Assembly: GCF_900086585.1 (NCBI RefSeq)
Contig: NZ_FLKM01000008.1
Coordinates: 310,001-374,000 of the forward strand
Reading direction: 5' to 3'
From: Emergencia timonensis
GTDB taxonomy: Bacteria > Bacillota > Clostridia > Peptostreptococcales > Anaerovoracaceae
DNA: 64,000 nt
The notes below the pieces were generated by a model. The model did no database searches. It was not told the origin of the DNA and saw only the letters and a program-made list of their open reading frames with translations. How positions within the stretch are numbered: position 1 is the stretch's first letter; the number at the start of each line of letters is the position of its first letter. A program made the translations under genes and the position numbers. Positions 52,140 through 60,687 of this stretch are shown piece by piece.

Positions 52140-53888
52140 CTATTTCAAGAAAGCCTCGTATTTTTCTAACATGCGATAAAAGGTTTTCCTGGATACGCCA
52201 AGCAGTTCCGCCGCTTTACGCTTATTTCCTTTTGAAATAGAAAGGACTTCTTTTATGAGATCTGCATTAGATCGGTCAATTGCGATTTTCTTTTCGTTTA
52301 TGCGCATTTCTGCGGTCTTTTCCTCTGCTTCACTGATGCTGAAGCTCCCAGGCTGTAGAGATGCTGCCAGGATTTCCCGGGTGATGATAGTTGACTTGGA
52401 AAGGATGCTGACCCTGTTCATCACATTACGCAGTTCCCTGATATTTCCAGGCCACCTGTATTCCGTCATCAGTTTTCTCGCGTCTGCATCTATCCTTTTC
52501 TTTTCCAGATTGTTCTGCTGTGCCGACTGCTGCAGAAAAAACTCTGCACACAGCGATATATCCTCCGGATGCTCCCTTAGGGGCGGAATCGTGATATTCA
52601 GCACCATCAGCCGGTAATAAAGGTCTTCTCTGAATAGCCCTTCCTCGATCATCTTCTCCAAAGAACAGTTGGTAGCAGCGATAATCCTGACATCAACCGG
52701 GATGTTTTTTGATCCTCCGATCCTGGTAATCTGATTGGTTTCCAGGGTACGGAGCAGCTTTGTCTGGAAATGCAGCGGCAGCTCCGCTACTTCATCTAAG
52801 AATAGCGTGCCGCCGTTTGCCAGCTCAAATTTACCAATCTGTCCGTTCTTGGACGCGCCTGTAAACGCGCCCCCTTCATATCCGAACAGTTCGCTGTCGA
52901 TCAGCTCCGGTGCGATGCTGGCGCAATTGATTGCGACAAAGGGGTTGTTTTTTCGTTGGCTGCAATTGTGAATGGACTGGGCAAACAACTCCTTGCCGAC
53001 ACCGCTTTCCCCATAGATCAAAATATTATATGCGCTGCCCGCGAAGGTAGCCGCAAGCTGCTTTGTTTCCGCCATGAGCCTGCTTTCACCGATGATATCG
53101 TCAAAAGTATAATCAGCAGTGAGTCCGAGAGCACTTCTCACTTCCCTGATTGTCTTATTCCGTAATCTGGCTATTTCTACCACTCCGTTGACCTTGCCCT
53201 CTTTATCAAAGATGGGATACATATCGTTGGTTGCGAGAATATTCTCTTTCTGTGATTTTGTATAGATCACTTCTACTTCCCAATTGACAATCGCTTTTCC
53301 GTATTTGAGTATCTCCTTCACCTTCAACTGGTCATGTGGTTTTTTGACGGAAGAAATTTTAACTCCCATGGCTTTCAGCATGTCGTCAAGACGCATCCCA
53401 TAGACAGCTTCACGATCCTTGATCTGTACATAGTCGCAGAAGTCAGCATTGGCATAAACCAATCGTGTGTTTTTGTCGTAGATGCAGATGGAAACCGGCA
53501 GCGAATCGAGTCCGCAAAAGATGTAATCCCGGACTTGTTCGTTGTGGCAGAAAATAGAGAGGAAATCAGTAAATTGGCACTGGAGATCACTGATCTCAGT
53601 CAGTCGTTCACTTTTCGAAGAAGCTAAGATGATAAAGTCCGCCTCTTTCCCATTAGAATCGACCTTTTCATGCACGATTTTCTGTATGGATTGCCCAGGA
53701 AAAGAAGACAGCACAAATCCCTCATCCGTGCAGAGAGTCAGCTTCTCTTCTGTCAGACCCTTCTCGCTGCACAAAAATTCAAATAATTTCTTTGCAACCA
53801 TGTTCAGATTATATAAATATTTTTTGTTATCCTGCTGTAGTATGATATGAAAGCAGGCAGTCGTATTCATTTTATCAGATGTCAACAT
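52140..53888 (-). CDS. Sigma-54-dependent activator, relative of the 43627 gene
   Basis: The 582-residue protein repeats the domain order of the activator at 43627-45297: an amino-terminal region, PAS (SLPVSICIYDKNTRLVYANADF), an AAA+ core with GESGVGKE and GAFTGA, and a Fis-type helix-turn-helix ELLGVSRKTFYRMLEKY. The recognition helices differ at few positions, so both may bind the same sites. No -24/-12 promoter was found next to this gene, so it may act at the hydroxyproline promoters 7-13 kb away or elsewhere. No good ribosome site precedes the first ATG; MNTTAC (seven codons later) is an alternative start. Confidence 0.9.
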   Translation of the reverse strand: MLTSDKMNTTACFHIILQQDNKKYLYNLNMVAKKLFEFLCSEKGLTEEKLTLCTDEGFVLSSFPGQSIQKIVHEKVDSNGKEADFIILASSKSERLTEISDLQCQFTDFLSIFCHNEQVRDYIFCGLDSLPVSICIYDKNTRLVYANADFCDYVQIKDREAVYGMRLDDMLKAMGVKISSVKKPHDQLKVKEILKYGKAIVNWEVEVIYTKSQKENILATNDMYPIFDKEGKVNGVVEIARLRNKTIREVRSALGLTADYTFDDIIGESRLMAETKQLAATFAGSAYNILIYGESGVGKELFAQSIHNCSQRKNNPFVAINCASIAPELIDSELFGYEGGAFTGASKNGQIGKFELANGGTLFLDEVAELPLHFQTKLLRTLETNQITRIGGSKNIPVDVRIIAATNCSLEKMIEEGLFREDLYYRLMVLNITIPPLREHPEDISLCAEFFLQQSAQQNNLEKKRIDADARKLMTEYRWPGNIRELRNVMNRVSILSKSTIITREILAASLQPGSFSISEAEEKTAEMRINEKKIAIDRSNADLIKEVLSISKGNKRKAAELLGVSRKTFYRMLEKYEAFLK

Positions 53889-54085
53889 ATTAATTGGTTT
53901 TTCATATAAACAAAAAAGAAACGAATAGCGAGAACTTGTTTTTATGTTTTAGATAAGAATGTTTAATTATGTATTGTGTAATTGAAACATACTATTAGTT
54001 TGGTTCATTATAATCAATGCCGTAAAAAATGTCAATCATGTTATCACACGCCAAAATTTGGTAAATTATTTCGCTTACAAAAAAA

Positions 54086-54127
54086 TTGCTGCATCTGGGA
54101 GGATTTCTCTCCTTCCAGGTGCAGCAG
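54086..54127 (-). terminator. Terminator after the acetyltransferase gene
   Basis: A stem of about 15 bp with one mismatch (GCTGCATCTGG paired with CCAGGTGCAGC, plus GGAGG) is followed on the minus strand by seven T residues. Confidence 0.85.
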
Positions 54128-54131
54128 CATC

Positions 54132-54683
54132 TTATTGTTCTTCCTTTTCCTTCATTGCTTCGTACTCTTCTTTCAGCAAAGAGTACACCATAGAATCGCG
54201 AAGTGTTCCGTCATAAATCTTGTACGTTCTGCGAATCGTTCCTTCATATTTGAATCCACATTTTCTGATAACGCTCTGTGAACGAATATTTGCCGTTCCC
54301 GTACAGATCCCGATCTGCTCCAACGCCAGTTCCTCAAATCCAAATCGTATGACTTCCTTAGCAGCTTCTGTCATGATACCCTGGCGCCAAAATTCTTCGG
54401 CCAGGGAATAGCCCAATTCCTTGCTGTTTGCATCCGGCCTGTATTTATCATGTTCCAGGCCGATACTGCCTATCACTCTGTCCTGGTCTTTCAGGCGGAT
54501 CGCCCAAGTCTCTACCGGTATAAATAACTGCTTGATGATCTCTTTCGACTCATGCACGCTTTTGTGCGGTGACCAGCCTGCATGAGGGCCCACGTTGGGA
54601 TTTCTGGCATAGGCGTAAAGCTCTTCTGCATCCTCAAGGGTGAACATTTTTAATGTCAATCTTTCTGTTTCAAGGCTCTTCAT
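54132..54683 (-). CDS. GNAT family acetyltransferase (RimJ/RimL-like)
   Basis: The 183-residue protein begins with the ETERLTLKMFTLEDAEELY pattern of the RimJ/RimL branch and has GYSLAEEFWRQGIMTEAAKEV for acetyl-CoA binding, then NIRSQSVIRKCGFKYEG. It transfers an acetyl group to an amine, of a protein or a small molecule. The start is the ATG with TAAGGAGG seven to eight bases upstream. It stands alone between the sigma-54 activator and the LTA synthase gene. Confidence 0.88.
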   Translation of the reverse strand: MKSLETERLTLKMFTLEDAEELYAYARNPNVGPHAGWSPHKSVHESKEIIKQLFIPVETWAIRLKDQDRVIGSIGLEHDKYRPDANSKELGYSLAEEFWRQGIMTEAAKEVIRFGFEELALEQIGICTGTANIRSQSVIRKCGFKYEGTIRRTYKIYDGTLRDSMVYSLLKEEYEAMKEKEEQ

Positions 54684-54746
54684 AGGACATACCTCCTTAT
54701 TACCGTGGCGATCCTTCTCCATATACAATTGAAAATTGCGGCATTT

Positions 54747-56729
54747 TTATTCCGTCGTACTGATAATTTCTTTATTCGATTTGTCAATCTGGCTGACTTT
54801 CATATTAACGGCATCCGCCGGATCTACTTCTTCCAAAAGACCAAGCAGACTTGGCCCCAGATAGATGGTCTTTAAGGTTTCACCGTTTAGAGTAACTTTA
54901 CTGTACTCTGTAAAGTTTTGTCCTTTGATATAATATTTACCGCCTATATTGACAACCTTATCAATTTTGATGCTCTTTACGCCCATTTTCATGCCGCTTT
55001 GTTTGAATGGATTGCTGCCGCCGTAAATATAATCCTTGCCGTATAGCATATCGTATCCCAGCATTTTAAGGTTAGACAAGTAATCCTTCGACTTGTGGTC
55101 TACTGTCTGGTGATACTTAATCGTCGTACCCGTATGAATGCCAATACGATCAAACACTTCCGCCGCCAACTGATACGTAGTCAGATTTGCATCCTTCTTA
55201 TCCATATCAAAGTTGCTCCAAATCACATATTGGGTCTGGTACAGATTCTTTGCGTCATAAGAGCTTTCTGTCACGTCCAGTGCTGGAATGTGGTCGCCAT
55301 ACATGACGAGAATCACGTCTTCATCATAATTGTAGAGGGCTTCTGTCAGTTGCTTAATGAACTGATCCATCTCGTAAACCTGATTTACATAGTATTCGTA
55401 TTTCCACTTTAATTCCTCAGACGGAGCATCGGTAACCGTAATTTTCGGATTCTTAATTATCTGTTCTGTCGGATATTTCCCGTGTCCCTGTACAGAAATT
55501 GTGTAGATATAGTCTCTTTCTTTCGTAGAGTTCATCGCGTCGAGGATCTGTCTTGTCAGAATCGTATCCTTAGCCCAGTTCTTCGGCGTCTTAGGAACGT
55601 CACTCATATATTCTAAGGAAGTAAAGGTATCATAGCCTATGTTGTTGAACACTTCATTTCTGTTATAAAACAGCGCTCTGTGATTGTGGATAGCATGGGT
55701 CGAATATCCCATGCTTTTTAAATCAAATGCGATACTCTCGCCTGTCTTTTCCTTGAGAACCGATTTAAATGGATATTCTCCTGGTCCGAAAAACTTGACG
55801 GACAGACCGGTCATCACCTCAAATTCCGTATTCGCTGTGCCTGCGCCGCAAGCCGGTACAGTTAAGCTTCCGGAGGAATAGTTTCTCATCAGTTTTCTAA
55901 AGGTCGGAATTGCATCCGCTGATAGCTTTATGTTGTTAAACAGATCCGGATCGACGAAAGACTCCAACTGCAAAAAGAGGATGTTCGGATACTCTTGATC
56001 CACATCTGTCTGTTCTAGCTTCATTGTACCATCTTTATTATACTGATCTTTATTAAAAATACTTTTCACTGCTTCTTCCGAATAGCCCTTTGGTTTATTA
56101 ATACCCGTGTTCAGCCACGTGTTTATAAAGCAATAGGGAACCCCGTAGTAATCATATGCATAAGCCAGATTTCCAAAGAATGTACTGAGTACGTTTACTT
56201 TGATTAAGCCAAAGGTTGCTCCGAACGTAAAAGCGATTACCAAGACAACCGCTGCTACGTTGCGTTTCCAATTGATGTGTTCCTTTTTCTTCGGCGCTTT
56301 AATCCACAGGAGAATCAATCCGATTATACCTGCTAAAATTCCCACGCCGATGAGCACAATCTCCGTCATCGAAAAGTAATTGGTAATAATCGTAGCTCCG
56401 TCAGTGATAGCGCTGAGGTCTTTCACCGTAAACGGCGTCATTCTTTCAATCAGAATGATTCCATTCGTTATACCGATGGCCATCCATATAATCGTAACCA
56501 CTGTCACAAAAAAAACTCTTCTCCTGAACAGCGTAGCAATGACCAAGGTGGCAAAAATAATTAATGTGTTATAGAAGAACACCAGCGGGCTGTCAAACAA
56601 AAACAAAAAACCGCCAAACCCTTTCCTTGCTAATGTTTCAATAATTAAATTCAAAATAAATGCCCAGACAAGGCAAAAGAAAAAACTGTTCTTCAAGTAC
56701 TTCTTGTAAAATGCCCTTACTTTTTCCAT
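54747..56729 (-). CDS. LTA synthase family sulfatase-fold transferase
   Basis: LtaS-type enzymes polymerise glycerol phosphate from phosphatidylglycerol outside the membrane. The 660-residue protein has five amino-terminal helices (to about residue 190) and an extracellular sulfatase-fold domain. The latter has QLESFVDP (metal Glu), GAGTANTEFEVMTG (catalytic Thr), HNHRALFYNRNEVF and YGDHIPAL. About 75 extra residues at the carboxy end form a beta-rich tail, not found in minimal LtaS. It is read 18 bp upstream of nothing recognisable and follows rsmA by 17 bp, so it closes the yabP-to-rsmA operon. Confidence 0.9.
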   Translation of the reverse strand: MEKVRAFYKKYLKNSFFFCLVWAFILNLIIETLARKGFGGFLFLFDSPLVFFYNTLIIFATLVIATLFRRRVFFVTVVTIIWMAIGITNGIILIERMTPFTVKDLSAITDGATIITNYFSMTEIVLIGVGILAGIIGLILLWIKAPKKKEHINWKRNVAAVVLVIAFTFGATFGLIKVNVLSTFFGNLAYAYDYYGVPYCFINTWLNTGINKPKGYSEEAVKSIFNKDQYNKDGTMKLEQTDVDQEYPNILFLQLESFVDPDLFNNIKLSADAIPTFRKLMRNYSSGSLTVPACGAGTANTEFEVMTGLSVKFFGPGEYPFKSVLKEKTGESIAFDLKSMGYSTHAIHNHRALFYNRNEVFNNIGYDTFTSLEYMSDVPKTPKNWAKDTILTRQILDAMNSTKERDYIYTISVQGHGKYPTEQIIKNPKITVTDAPSEELKWKYEYYVNQVYEMDQFIKQLTEALYNYDEDVILVMYGDHIPALDVTESSYDAKNLYQTQYVIWSNFDMDKKDANLTTYQLAAEVFDRIGIHTGTTIKYHQTVDHKSKDYLSNLKMLGYDMLYGKDYIYGGSNPFKQSGMKMGVKSIKIDKVVNIGGKYYIKGQNFTEYSKVTLNGETLKTIYLGPSLLGLLEEVDPADAVNMKVSQIDKSNKEIISTTE

Positions 56730-56746
56730 TGTTTCTCTTCCTCTTT

Positions 56747-57601
56747 CTATTCCCTTTTGCTGAAATAATTTGCTAAACTTGCAAATTCGTCTAAAGATAG
56801 TGTCTCAGCTCTTCTTTTCTCATCAATACCTGCATGAGAAAGACAATCTTTCACTTCCTCTTTTGTCACATCGCCAATTCCCATTAAGGAATTTGATAAG
56901 GTTTTTCTTCTCTGTCCGAACCCGGCCTTGATACAGCGGAAAAACATCCTCTCGTTTATCAGCTCCACCGGCTTGTCCTTGCGGATATCCAATCTGAGTA
57001 CTGTTGAATCAACTTTGGGGACTGGAAAAAAAACTTCTTTCGGAACAACAGCCACTGTCTGTACTGTGCAGTAATATTGAACAGCAACAGAGAGCGCCCC
57101 ATAAACTTTTGAACCTGGCTGTGACTTGATTCTGTCCGCTACCTCCTTCTGCATCATAATCGTGATGCTGTCGGCATGGACACCGCTTTCTAATATTGCC
57201 ATGATAATCGGCGTAGTGATGTAATAAGGCAGATTCCCAATAATCTTTGCACTTCTGCATCCCGAATCATCAATAATCCTGTTTAAATCTGTCTTTAGAA
57301 CATCCTGATTCACGATATCTACATTATCAAAATCATGAAGAGTATCTTCTAAAATGGGAATCAGGTTCTTGTCAATTTCTATTGCCGTAACCTGTTTAGC
57401 CCTTTGGGCAGCTTCATAGGTGAGAACTCCGATTCCTGGTCCAATTTCAATAACCAGATCCTCATCTGTTATCTCTGTAGCCGCTATAATTTTATCGATA
57501 ATATTTTTATCTGTCAAAAAGTTCTGTCCTAAACTCTTTGACAGCCTGAACCCATATCTGTCTTTTATCTCTTTAATGGTCGAGGGTGCGTATAGCTTCA
57601 T
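56747..57601 (-). CDS. rsmA: 16S rRNA dimethyladenosine transferase
   Basis: RsmA (KsgA) dimethylates two adjacent adenines near the 3' end of 16S rRNA late in 30S assembly. The 284-residue protein has LGQNFL, the SAM-binding EIGPGIGVLT, the acidic AIEIDKN, the catalytic NLPYYITTP, and a helical carboxy domain with FGQRRKTLSN. It overlaps the rnmV stop by one base, the usual neighbour in Firmicutes. The start is the ATG at 57601. Confidence 0.96.
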   Translation of the reverse strand: MKLYAPSTIKEIKDRYGFRLSKSLGQNFLTDKNIIDKIIAATEITDEDLVIEIGPGIGVLTYEAAQRAKQVTAIEIDKNLIPILEDTLHDFDNVDIVNQDVLKTDLNRIIDDSGCRSAKIIGNLPYYITTPIIMAILESGVHADSITIMMQKEVADRIKSQPGSKVYGALSVAVQYYCTVQTVAVVPKEVFFPVPKVDSTVLRLDIRKDKPVELINERMFFRCIKAGFGQRRKTLSNSLMGIGDVTKEEVKDCLSHAGIDEKRRAETLSLDEFASLANYFSKRE

Positions 57602-58143
57602 TATAATTCCTTTACTTTATCATAAAAATCTTCTTTCTTAATGTTAAACTGATTGAGTTTTTTTAAGAAAGTTTTACTGTTGCCATATCCGATAGACAGC
57701 AAATTTCCTAATCGTTCTCTTCTCTCTTTTGCTTCAGGACAACCGATCAGCCCACAGTTAAAAAGATCTTCTTCTGTAAAAGAATCTTTCCTATCACTAG
57801 TGGTGCAGTGGGCATGCCCCAGCGCTTCGATGATATCTTCCGGCGTAGCATTTTCTACGCCGACATTTCCGTTTTTTAAAGCCTTACCTTTCGGCAAAAA
57901 TGCCTGTTTGCAGTCTGGGAATCGGTCTGCAATTTTTCGCCTGATTTTATTGCCTGCGTAATCGGGGTCTGTAAAGATGATGATACCCTGATTTTCATAT
58001 GCCTTCTTTATGATTCCCCACATTGATTCCGGCATACCAAAACCATGGGTTTCAATCGTCAAGGCTGATACCGCACGATTGATTGCAGCCGTATCGTCTC
58101 GTCCCTCAACAATGATCGCTTCTTTAATTATTATCTTGTCCAT
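57601..58143 (-). CDS. rnmV: Ribonuclease M5
   Basis: RNase M5 trims 5S rRNA precursor, guided by ribosomal protein L18. The 180-residue protein has a Toprim domain with the catalytic Glu in IVEGRDD and the metal Asp pair in TDPDYAGNKIR. I start it at the ATG at 58143, preceded by GAGGGA; a longer frame would run further into divIC. It overlaps divIC by 20 bp and rsmA by one base. Confidence 0.94.
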   Translation of the reverse strand: MDKIIIKEAIIVEGRDDTAAINRAVSALTIETHGFGMPESMWGIIKKAYENQGIIIFTDPDYAGNKIRRKIADRFPDCKQAFLPKGKALKNGNVGVENATPEDIIEALGHAHCTTSDRKDSFTEEDLFNCGLIGCPEAKERRERLGNLLSIGYGNSKTFLKKLNQFNIKKEDFYDKVKEL

Positions 58144-58531
58144 TGCTGTCTGTTCCCTCGTCGTCAAGCACATAGAGGATTTCTCCCGGCCTGATTAATT
58201 TCAATTGTATTCTCGCCTGCTCTTCTATGTAATCGTAATCGTTGACATTTTTCAGTTCCTCTCGCAGAGAAGCCTTTTCTGAGGCAAGCTGTTTGTTTTT
58301 TTCCCGCAGATCGTTTTGCTCCGCTCTCAGGTCAAAGACATTTTTTACGGACACGCCAACGACCGCTATAAGTACGACTACTATAACGGTCACAACAATT
58401 CTCACTCTATTGATTTTAACTCTTTTTTTCTTTTTTGTGCTTTTTTTTCTTTCTTCGCGAAATTCTTCCAGGTCGTTTTGCGTGTTCCTCTGTTCGAATT
58501 CCTGAAGTCTCCCTTTTGTCCTCTTCTTCAT
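58124..58531 (-). CDS. divIC: Septum formation initiator DivIC/FtsB-like
   Basis: DivIC is a single-pass divisome protein that works with FtsL. The 135-residue product has a very basic cytoplasmic amino region (REERKKSTKKKKRVKI), one helix (VVTVIVVVLIAVVGV) and a leucine-zipper coiled coil after it (LRAEQNDLREKNKQLASEKASL), then an ERAR-like motif and an acidic tail. I start at the ATG at 58531 with AGGGG upstream. The first 115 bp overlap the end of yabQ in another frame. Confidence 0.88.
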   Translation of the reverse strand: MKKRTKGRLQEFEQRNTQNDLEEFREERKKSTKKKKRVKINRVRIVVTVIVVVLIAVVGVSVKNVFDLRAEQNDLREKNKQLASEKASLREELKNVNDYDYIEEQARIQLKLIRPGEILYVLDDEGTDSNGQDNN

Positions 58532-58829
58532 AATTGTTACCCCTGTCAATTATAATACCATAAATGACCTTTTTCCACAATAATACGCCTGCACAGAGGG
58601 AAAAAATTCCATATAATGTGATTACTCCATGAGAACCTTTATAGAGAAACTGACAAAATAAAAAAGCTGCACAAAGCCAGGACCCAAAATAGATAAAAAT
58701 TGAAACCCTTGACTTTACGCCAAACCGTCTCATAAGTGTATCTCTGACTTCAAAGATCATCATCATCGCCAGACCACAATAAAACATGATAAAGAGTTGA
58801 AACAGCTCTCTCTGTATCAGTGCTGTCAT
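58416..58829 (-). CDS. yabQ: Spore cortex protein YabQ
   Basis: YabQ is a membrane protein of the forespore outer membrane needed for cortex formation. The 137-residue protein has four helices (residues about 8-95) and a hydrophilic, Lys/Arg-rich tail (GRISRRKKKKHKKEKKS). The order yabP-yabQ-divIC matches Bacillus. It overlaps yabP by ATGA and divIC by 116 bp, so its tail and the start of DivIC are coded by the same DNA in two frames. Confidence 0.88.
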   Translation of the reverse strand: MTALIQRELFQLFIMFYCGLAMMMIFEVRDTLMRRFGVKSRVSIFIYFGSWLCAAFLFCQFLYKGSHGVITLYGIFSLCAGVLLWKKVIYGIIIDRGNNYEEEDKRETSGIRTEEHAKRPGRISRRKKKKHKKEKKS

Positions 58830-59080
58830 TTTCTAAACCTGTCAATAAACTTTGTCTTTGCTTTTTTCTTCGTATATGTCAGCGCCTCAATTTCTCCCTC
58901 AGCGACTAATTTTCCGTCCTCCAGATCCAATACTTCGATATGAAGATTCTTTCCTGTAATCACAAGGCCTTCATCTGCCAGATTCGCCAAAATAGTTTCT
59001 TCATCAAAGCCTTCAACTGAAGTTACTTCTGTAATGGTAATTTTCTTTTTATTTTCCATTTGGATATAATGATTTTCCAT
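58826..59080 (-). CDS. yabP: Sporulation protein YabP
   Basis: The 84-residue product has the YabP/YqfC beta-rich fold, with ITITEVTSVEGFDEETILANL and VITGKNLHIEVLDLEDGKLVAEGEI. It supports cortex formation together with YabQ. GGGAGGT lies six bases before the ATG. It is the first gene of the operon; a sigma-E promoter would be expected in the 113 bp upstream but I could not assign one. Confidence 0.88.
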   Translation of the reverse strand: MENHYIQMENKKKITITEVTSVEGFDEETILANLADEGLVITGKNLHIEVLDLEDGKLVAEGEIEALTYTKKKAKTKFIDRFRK

Positions 59081-59162
59081 AGCCTACCTCCCATACAAAC
59101 ATTTCTGCTTATGAAAGTATATGCCGCAGAATCTAAATTCTTCCTACAAAGAAGTATATAGA

Positions 59163-59180
59163 CAGGCCAAAAATGGCCTG
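59163..59180 (-). terminator. Weak terminator after the M23 peptidase gene
   Basis: CAGGCCA / TGGCCTG around AAAA lies 14 bp past the stop. The tail on the minus strand is TCTATATACTTC, so it is not a strong terminator. Confidence 0.5.
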
Positions 59181-59193
59181 CCTCATATTAGGA

Positions 59194-60687
59194 TTACACA
59201 TAATCAAATGGATTTTTCGGTGATCCGTTAATTCTGACTTCGAAATGGCAGTGGGAGCCGAAACTGTTTCCGGTATTGCCAACCTCACCAATTTTCTGTC
59301 CTTGGTACACTTTTTGCCCAACGCTTACGTTAACCGCACTGCAGTGTCCGTACCTGGTCATCTTACCGCCTCCATGATCTATATCTATGCATAAGCCATA
59401 TCCGCTGTACCAGCCGGCACGGATGACAGTTCCTCCGTCAGCCGCCCTGATGGTTGTCCCTGTTGCACAGGCCAAATCCACACCTTCGTGCATTCTGCCC
59501 CAGCGCCATCCGAATGGTGATGTCATAGTATAGCCCGATACCGGTATAATTAATTTACCGGTCGGTGCTGTCTTCGGCACCGCTTTTGTGCCTTTAATGA
59601 CTATTTTCTTTACTGCTTTTTTTATCGTCTTAGTTTCCAGCACATCTTTTTTGACCACTTCTCCATTGACCTTGGTAATCCTCGCTGTTACGACTCGTTT
59701 ACCGTTGGAACCCTTTTGCTCCACTTTCGTATCACCTTTATACATAGAGCTGGATTTCTTGTAAACCGTCTTATATTTTACCTTTTCAGCGTAAGTGGAC
59801 TTTTCTACAGTTACAACGGTCAATGCCGATGTGGCTTTGTCAATGATAATCTCATCCCCTGGAACCAAGGAGTTCATCTTCAGATCCGGGTTATTTTCCT
59901 TCAGTGTATCAAAATCCGTATTAAACTTTTCAAAGATCTCCCAATAGGTATCGCCAGGTTTTACTTCATAGGCTATTTCCTCAGAACCACCCTTCATAAT
60001 CGACTTTGCAGCTTTTTTTACACTGCTGATATAGGCCAGCTTCGTATTGACTTTTTTAATTTCAACCTTTTCCTGAAAACCGACTTTCTCGTACTCTGTA
60101 TTCTTTTCGTCTTCTTCGATGAATGTTTGCTGCACTTCCTTCAGAGCCTGCTGGGCAGATTTCTTGCTTTCACAGGTTACAAAATGTTGTCCATCGATAT
60201 AGATTCCGTAGGCCTCTGCTTCCATATCGGACATATAAGTCAGCCTTTGCAGTACGGTGTCCACCTCGTCTACGTCTTTATCTAAAATGACGACGTTCTT
60301 AAATGTGATATCGTTGTCCTTGTCAATCTGTATTTTTGATCCGTATTCTTTAGACAACTCATCGCTGACCAAATCGAGAATCTTGATGACGTCTTCTTGA
60401 TTTTTCACATACCCTAACGCCTTGCCATTGTACGAATATTCAAAACCTGTGGCATGATTAAAGAGCGCTACAACGGCGACGGCAACCAAGATAGCGCCGG
60501 CAAAATGTCCGAGCACGCTTTTCTTTTTGCCGGCCAAGTTTTTTCTGGTTCTGTGAATGTAGCTGGCTATCATATACTGAACGATCAGCGCCAGCCTGTC
60601 CACCCTGGTCTGTACTCTGTCATGCCAGTTGATAACACCTGCCGCTGCATCGACTATTTTGTTTCTAAACTTTTTTTCTTTACCCAT
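59194..60687 (-). CDS. M23 murein endopeptidase with LysM and G5 domains
   Basis: The 497-residue protein has a cytoplasmic start, one helix (residues about 63-82, LGHFAGAILVAVAVVALF), and an extracellular part. That part comprises a region of about 130 residues of unknown fold, a LysM domain (EVKPGDTYWEIFEKFN, wall binding), a G5 domain (VEKSTYAEKVKYKTVYK onward) and a carboxy-terminal M23 peptidase domain. The zinc ligands are visible in GRMHEGVDLA, and GSHCHFEVR holds the active-site histidines. It probably remodels the wall in growth or sporulation. It overlaps the DnaD-like gene by 34 bp. G5-M23 proteins of this layout are common in Clostridia. Confidence 0.9.
   Translation of the reverse strand: MGKEKKFRNKIVDAAAGVINWHDRVQTRVDRLALIVQYMIASYIHRTRKNLAGKKKSVLGHFAGAILVAVAVVALFNHATGFEYSYNGKALGYVKNQEDVIKILDLVSDELSKEYGSKIQIDKDNDITFKNVVILDKDVDEVDTVLQRLTYMSDMEAEAYGIYIDGQHFVTCESKKSAQQALKEVQQTFIEEDEKNTEYEKVGFQEKVEIKKVNTKLAYISSVKKAAKSIMKGGSEEIAYEVKPGDTYWEIFEKFNTDFDTLKENNPDLKMNSLVPGDEIIIDKATSALTVVTVEKSTYAEKVKYKTVYKKSSSMYKGDTKVEQKGSNGKRVVTARITKVNGEVVKKDVLETKTIKKAVKKIVIKGTKAVPKTAPTGKLIIPVSGYTMTSPFGWRWGRMHEGVDLACATGTTIRAADGGTVIRAGWYSGYGLCIDIDHGGGKMTRYGHCSAVNVSVGQKVYQGQKIGEVGNTGNSFGSHCHFEVRINGSPKNPFDYV

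Noticed and set aside
53889..54085. Gene in the gap before the second activator
   Set aside because: The stretch is AT-rich with no frame having a ribosome site or coding character; only the acetyltransferase terminator at its end is supported.
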